Assembly (NCBI GenBank): GCA_024138025.1
Contig: JAMXBD010000405.1
Span: forward strand, 965,991-1,029,990
Direction: 5' to 3'
DNA: 64,000 nt
Source of the DNA: Combretum micranthum
Lineage: Eukaryota > Streptophyta > Magnoliopsida > Myrtales > Combretaceae
Shown here: piece by piece, positions 58,298 to 64,000 of the stretch
How the letters are laid out: each line of letters opens with the position of its first letter
Numbering within the stretch: the first letter of the stretch is position 1
Made by a program: the position numbers and the translations under genes
Notes under the pieces: model-generated
The model's input: the letters and a program-made list of their open reading frames with translations, nothing else
Told to the model about the DNA's origin: nothing
Database searches by the model: none

Positions 58298-58701
58298 GGT
58301 TAATTGTGAAAACATGACCTGTGTTTTGGCTGATTTGTAAACATATGACTTGTTTATTTTTTTGACAAATAGGTGACTCAGTTTATACAAATGTGTCAAT
58401 ATAATTAATTACTATTAGAGGGATATGTGTTAAAATCTTATTAGACTAAAAAAATTAATTTAATAAAAATATTACTAAATAAAATAAAATATTAAAAATT
58501 ATTTTTTTTAAAATGAGAAAATTGAAAAAACCGTATAATTAATTTTTATGACCAATAAAATATTGACATATGTCATTATAAAATTATTAAATAATATCAA
58601 TTTTTTATATAAAACTCAGGTAATCTAATTATAAAAAAAAAAAAACACAGATCATGTGTTTACAAAATAGCCAAAACGTAGTCATGTTTTTATAATTAAC
58701 C
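58298..58701. mobile_element. MITE with GGTTAATT ends, copy A
   Basis: The left end GGTTAATTGTGAAAACATGA is the inverted match of the right end TCATGTTTTTATAATTAACC. Homology continues inward through GTTTTGGCTGATTTGTAAACA. About 404 bp, non-coding. The duplicated counterpart is 62657-63055. The element type is distantly like the foldback MITE at 45021, which also carries GACAAATA and GTGACTTGTATTT words. Confidence 0.75.
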
Positions 58702-58702
58702 C

Positions 58703-58746
<44 letters not shown>
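58703..58746. repeat. (ATT)n microsatellite
   Basis: About 14-15 uninterrupted ATT/TTA units directly abutting the MITE right end in copy A. The corresponding site in copy B (about 63056-63074) is much shorter and interrupted. Confidence 0.9.
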
Positions 58747-58748
<2 letters not shown>

Positions 58749-59730
58749 TTTCTCTCTCAACCTTTATAGTCTACTTATTTTCCTTCTTCTATCTCTCATC
58801 TTCTAAGTAGGTTTGTGCATTTTTACTATCATCAAAGATGCATTGTCATTGTGATATGATAACGTATGATTGTAATTCTTAATTACGTAGTATTTCTCAA
58901 TTTAAACAAAATATTCGAAGTTTTATGATTATTGTAGTATCAGTTAGAGCGAAGTGTTTTTAATAGCAATCCGAATTGAATTAAATTAAACCAAATTATA
59001 GTTGGAACTATTTGGTTTAGAATCTCAAAACATTAAAAGAAATTTTGTTAAGGTTTAAAGAGAACTACATATGAGTGTGGTATGGTTTGGTTTGATCCTC
59101 AAATAAACTGAATTGAATTGAACCAAATCGCAAACTCTAAATATTTTCTTTTGGCATGTTTTATGATCTTTAATTAGTGCTACTAGCAGTTAGCAATTAT
59201 TATTTCCTTTGATAACCCCCAATTACTTGATGCAATCTTACTATCAATCCCTTTCAAACTCAACCATTGTAAAATGATTTTATTTTGAGCTACAATATTT
59301 TTCCCTCCACTTCTGCCATCTATTTTATGGATATATTTTATTTTTTAATACACTATTTACATTTAAATTGATTTTTTTATATCGTTATCATGCTTCCTTG
59401 TAAAGAATAAAAGTAACTTACCCAATTGGTGAAGTTTCTTGATATCATGGGCTACTCATGATAAAGTTCTTATGTTGGAACAGTTCAAATTCAATTACAG
59501 AAGGTTAATTAATACAGAAAGTAGAGTGAAGAATCTTTTATGTAAGTTATACATATACCAATATATATTTTGTAGCAATTAGGTGTGGCTTTGATTAGGT
59601 TTGAAGCTGCTCTAAGCAGTTTAGGGTGAACCAGGCTACGGACTCAATTGCGTTGTAAAACAGTAGTGCTTACAGTTAGGTCTATTAACTTAAAGTTTGG
59701 CTCATTTTTCAGAGCACTCCTATTCTTGAA

Positions 59731-61616
59731 GTTCAATTAACTTTAATTAGGATGAGTGTTTGATGTATCATCAGCTATCTCATTTCTATTTCCGTCAATT
59801 AATATTCATCATTTGTTATAAAATAATAATTATTATTTGTTTTATTTTAGAGATTTTATCATTTTATACACGTAACAAATATTGATTGATTGTGATAAAA
59901 ATGATTTTCGTTTTAAATTAGTGTTTTACTAGTATGATAGGAACCATTTTCTTTCTTTCTTATTTTTTTGGCATGTGAAATATGTGATTAATGGATGTCA
60001 AACAAAAAATCAATAAAGTTAAAGAAAATTTTATAGAGAAGTTTTTATTAGAGTACACTTTTTTTTTCAATATCTATTTCCGTTGTACTTAAAAAAAAAA
60101 AAAATCGGCCTCTAGAAATGAGTTTCTTTTCTTTTTTTTTTGGCCAAATTGTAGAAAAGAACCATGTAGGACCTATATAAAACATGTTTTAGATGACTGT
60201 TAGTATAATGAATAAAAGAAAAAATGCTCCGTCTAACCGGTTTAGACATGAGATGCTGTTCGGTTTTTGCTCCAACAAATAAAACTCCTCACGTATTATA
60301 AAATGATAATTATTATTATATATATATATATATTATTTATCACGTGCATGTGTTTATTCATGTGAACAGTAGTGTAACAGCATCGGAGGATGGAAATTTG
60401 TCGGCACAAGTTGTGCCCCGAACTCTGAAAATTAAGGACGTAATTGCTTTCATCAGCTGTTATGGGTTTAATAATTCCCGTGAAAACGTACATGTTTTCC
60501 GTATTTTTCTCGTGTTTTTCTAGCATTACTATTAAGAATGGAATAACTGCACAAAGTGCAGCAATTGAAAGGCAAGTTGAGTCTATCTGCCTAGTTTTCA
60601 TTTTAATTCAAGAGAAAGCAGCTAACTGCAACCGACAGAAAAAAGAGGAAAAAGTGCCGTCTCGATTTTTTTTTTTAATAAATATCATATTTAGTATCTA
60701 AATTTTATTATCTTTATAATTAAAAATCTAATACTTAAAATATTAATTTGATGTTTAAATTTTATATATTTTTACCATTAATTATAGAAATTTTACTCTT
60801 TTTTTTTAATAATAAACTACCTTAAGATTTAGGTCAAGTATTATAAATGACTTAAAATGCTTTTTTTTTCCCTTGCCAAAAACCTATAATTTTAAATTTG
60901 AAGTAATTAAATATAAAAATCGGTAAAATCCTGGTATTAAATGCGATATTCACCTCATATAAAGTACTTGTTTGTTTTCTAATAAACACACGGTTTTGGG
61001 AACAAATTTAAATTTATTAAACTTTGACTAGGTGTGTAATGGTACTTTACAATTTAAACGTATTTGATTAAACTTGTTGAAGCCTTGCATTATTTAAAAT
61101 GTATTTCCCTTCTAATTAAAGTAATGTTGATCTTCAAAATTGAGTCAAAATCAACTACTTATGCTCATTTAGGTTGGAAAATCAAGTGATCTATTTAGCT
61201 GGTAGAATGTCCCTCTATCTTCTAATGTTGGTCAGGGTTTGATGAGAAGATCGGAATAAAATAGGACATTGGTTGCCCTTAGGAAGGCTAAAAGAGGATC
61301 GTAATGCTAGTGCCTCTTCTCTTTATGATTTTTAATTGGGTCGGAGCCTTTTCTGCGGGCTAGAAAATTCCTCATTTAATGCTCTTCTAGCTTTAGCCTT
61401 CTTACCCTCATACTAAGCTAAGAAAATGCTTTTATCTTATTAGATTCGTTGAATTTTCACTTCAGCTTGAGTCTTCACTTGATTCGGCACTTCTCATGCT
61501 TAGAATAGATGATAGGATACATCCTAAATAAATAATTAGTTTGATATGTCCTATTAAGAAGACATATAAAAAAGAAAGGTACGCCATTATGACAATTGAA
61601 ATTTCCTTAGTGAAAG
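59731..61616. other. Spacer between the two duplicated segments
   Basis: AT-rich, non-coding. It holds T/A homopolymers, a (TA)n at 60316-60332 and a block at 60670-60960 with weak inverted ends (AATATCATATTTAGTATCTAA against its right-hand complement) that may be an old MITE. Short open frames around 60296-60700 lie on both strands and have no protein-like pattern. Confidence 0.5.
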
Positions 61617-62619
61617 CTTTTATTTTATCTTTTGTTTTTGCGAAAGGATGCATTCTTTATACATCACATGTGTGTTAAAGGAAAATGAAAAGAATGGACC
61701 TATGTTAAAGAGAAAATGTTTCTTGTTATCTGGGATAGATATGGGCATAATTTCATGAACCGAACCAAACCAAAATCGAAACCACCTGTTCCGGTCTTGA
61801 AATTGAGAAACTAGAAGCGGAATCGAACCATCTCCATTGTTCTAGTCTGGTTTCATGGAATAGCTAGTTCTCATTCTGGTTTTGGAATTATAGAATCGCC
61901 TTTTCTTTTCAAATAAAAATAAAAAATAAATGAATTTTTGTTTTTAATAAAATAAATTTTAAACTCAAAATAATTATTAGATCTAAAAGTGTTAGATTAT
62001 TTGAACCAAATTTTTTAAAAATTTATTTAGATTGCACATTTATTTGTATACAACAGCTCTAATATCAATTGTAGTTATGATATGAGATTGCAAAATACTC
62101 TAGAAGTAAAAAAAAAATTATAATACAAAAAATAGTCTCACAATATTAAGGAAATAGATTTTGCTTTTAGGAGAAGTTTATTTAAACTAATTATATATGA
62201 TTTTAAACTATGTTTATTTGTGTGTGTTGGTAATAACATATTAAATATTGTGAATAAGTAAGAAATTTTATTATTTATATGAAATAATTTAAATATTAAT
62301 AATTATATAGTAATATTATTTTTATTTTTTTATTTTTTTCACAAAACCGAGTGGAACCGCAAGTTCCACTGGTTCTAAGCAAAGAACCGCCTAAAAATTA
62401 TGAGACTGATGGTTTTATAGCCGGTTTTGGACCGACCAATTGGTCCGGTTCCATTTTTAGAACTACCGGTGATAGTTCTTTGGAACCAAACTGTGTCTAT
62501 GTCTACTTTAGGATCGATAATCTAACCTGATTAAGTATTGAATTTGGTTCATGGCTCAATTAGACATTGTTTTAAATGGTTTGCAATTTTGTTTTTTTTT
62601 TTTTTTAGTTTTGAACTTT

Positions 62620-62654
<35 letters not shown>

Positions 62655-64000
62655 TAGGTTAATTGTAAAAACATGACCTGTGTTTTGGTTGATTTACAAA
62701 CACATGACCCGTGTTTTTTTGACAAATAAATGACCCCGGTTTCATACATATTTGTCAATATAATTAATTACTATTAAAGGATATGTGTTAGAATCTTATT
62801 AGACTAAAAAAATTAATTTAATAAAAATAATACTAAATAAAAAATAAAAAATTAATTCTTTTAAAAAATGAGAAAATTGAAAAAAACGTAACGTTAATTT
62901 TTATGACTAATAAAATATTGACATATATCATTATAAAATTATTAAATAATATGATATTTTTATATAAAACTCAAGTAATCTAATTATCAAAAAAATTAAC
63001 AAAGATCACGTGTTTACAAATTAGCCAAAACGTAGTCATGTTTTTGTAATTAACCATTATTACTATTATTATTATTCTCAACCTTATAGTTGACTTATTT
63101 TCCTTCACTTCTATCTCTCATCTTCTAAGTAGGTTTGTGCATTTTTACTATCATCAAAGATGTATGGTTAATTATGATATGATAACTTATTGTAATTCTT
63201 AATTACATATATTTCTCAATTTAAACAAAATATTTGAAGTTTTATGATTATTAGTATTACAATTAAGCGAAGTGTTTTTAATAGCAATTAGAATTGAATT
63301 AAATTAAGCCAAATTATAGTTGGAACTATTTGGTTTAGAATCTCAAAACGTAAAGAAATTTTGTTATTTGGGGTTTTGAAGAGAACTACATATGATATGG
63401 TATGGTTTGGTTTGATCCTTAAATAGAACTGAATTGAATTGAACAAACCCACAAACACTCTAAATATTTTCTTTTGGCATGTTTTATGATCTTTAATTAG
63501 TGCTACTAGCAATTAGCAATTATTATTGCCTTTGATAACCCCACCATTAGTTGTGCAATCTTACTATCAGTCCCTTTCAAACTCAACCATTGTAAAATGA
63601 TTTACTTTGAGCTACAATATTTTTCCTTCCACTTCTGCCATCTATTTTTATATCATTATCATGCTTCCTTGTAAAGAATAAAAGTAACCAACCCAATTGG
63701 TGAACTTACTTGATATCATGGGCTACTCATGATAAAGTTCTTATGTTGGAACATTCAATTCAATTGCAGAAGGTTAATCAATACAGAAAGTAGAGTGAAG
63801 AATCTTTTATGTAAGTTATACATATATCAATATATATTTTGTAGCAATTAGGTGTGGCTTCGATTAGGTTGAAGCTACTCTAAGCAGTTTAGGGTGGAAC
63901 TAGGCGCGGACTCAATTGCGCTGTAAAATAGTAGTGCTTACAGTTAGGTTCTACTCACTTAAAGTTTGGCTCTTTTTTTCAGAGCACTCCTATTCTTTAA
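61617..64000 (+). repeat. Segmental direct duplication, copy B (cut by window edge)
   Basis: Counterpart of 57272-59730. It includes the element of about 790 bp with GAACCGAACC words (about 61731-62520), the MITE (62657-63055) and the closing AGAGCACTCCTATTCTT. It runs to the last base of the window, so its true end is unknown. It has a longer (ATC)n run (62622-62654) than copy A (58279-58290). Confidence 0.88.
62657..63055. mobile_element. MITE with GGTTAATT ends, copy B
   Basis: The left end GGTTAATTGTAAAAACATGA and right end TCATGTTTTTGTAATTAACC are inverted matches. It corresponds to 58298-58701 and was therefore present before the segmental duplication. Confidence 0.75.

Larger units (their letters stand above)
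57272..59730 (+). repeat. Segmental direct duplication, copy A
   Basis: Sequence from TTTTATTTTATCTTTTG through GAGCACTCCTATTCTT recurs in the same order and orientation at 61617-64000, with roughly 90% identity by eye. It contains an imperfect inverted-repeat element rich in GAACCGAACCGAATCGAA-like words (about 57398-58180), a MITE (58298-58701), an (ATT)n array (58703-58746) and no genes. Compared with copy B it has an extra 60 bases or so near 59320-59385 (around ATACACTATTTACATTT). Confidence 0.88.

Noticed and set aside
1..64000. CRISPR arrays, bacterial operons, rRNA or tRNA genes
   Set aside because: None seen. The only RNA polymerase III promoter boxes found belong to the SINE at 40300-40404.

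Overview
The window is plant nuclear DNA, almost certainly from a eudicot. It is AT-rich and packed with nested plant transposable elements: Ty1/copia, Ty3/gypsy-type LTRs, CACTA, MITEs, a SINE and an endogenous pararetrovirus. The only convincing host gene is a TFIIB-related protein of the plant-specific PTF2 type, with plant GT-AG introns visible elsewhere. I cannot name the species. There is no bacterial-style operon, CRISPR array or defence locus, and I did not find a clearly new biological system. The interest lies in the order of insertions and in a few precise element boundaries.

Layout. 1-2770: 3' part of a decayed, apparently non-autonomous LTR element (CT-rich leader, gag-like pseudogene, polypurine tract, about 0.94 kb terminal LTR). 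2771-4578: flank with one possible host exon and a 63-bp tandem duplication. 4579-9320: a young, apparently complete Ty1/copia element on the minus strand (LTRs, PBS, PPT, 5-bp target duplication, one uninterrupted 1287-codon gag-pol). About 11160-25951: a decayed endogenous pararetrovirus (Caulimoviridae-like: protease, RT, RNase H, C-terminal domain, promoter, small ORF). It is split first by a 355-bp MITE with an 8-bp target duplication, then by a probable Ty3/gypsy LTR (14002-24152). That LTR is itself split by a 7.36-kb CACTA transposon (15978-23339), which carries further insertions.

26000-34480: AT-rich intergenic DNA with an RNase H-like fragment, degenerate minisatellites and microsatellites. 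About 34480-39240: a second, dead copia element whose reverse transcriptase is cut by a 3.5-kb solo LTR (35365-38893, TSD AAAAA). 40285-42600: a tRNA-derived SINE with a 14/15 target duplication, then three MITEs. About 42600-43981: 3' part of another gypsy-like LTR. 45021-45483: a long-armed foldback MITE about 0.6 kb upstream of the PTF2 gene.

46076-47687: the PTF2-like gene, full length against its family but broken by two single-base frameshifts, so it is either a very young pseudogene or an assembly with homopolymer errors. 47688-57270: gene-free, somewhat less repetitive DNA with microsatellites and MITE remnants. 57272-59730 and 61617-64000: a direct segmental duplication of about 2.4 kb (second copy cut by the window edge), each copy carrying the same two inverted-repeat elements.

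The genes do not form a pathway. The coding capacity is selfish (one potentially autonomous copia; dead copia, CACTA and pararetrovirus), plus one RNA polymerase transcription-factor gene.
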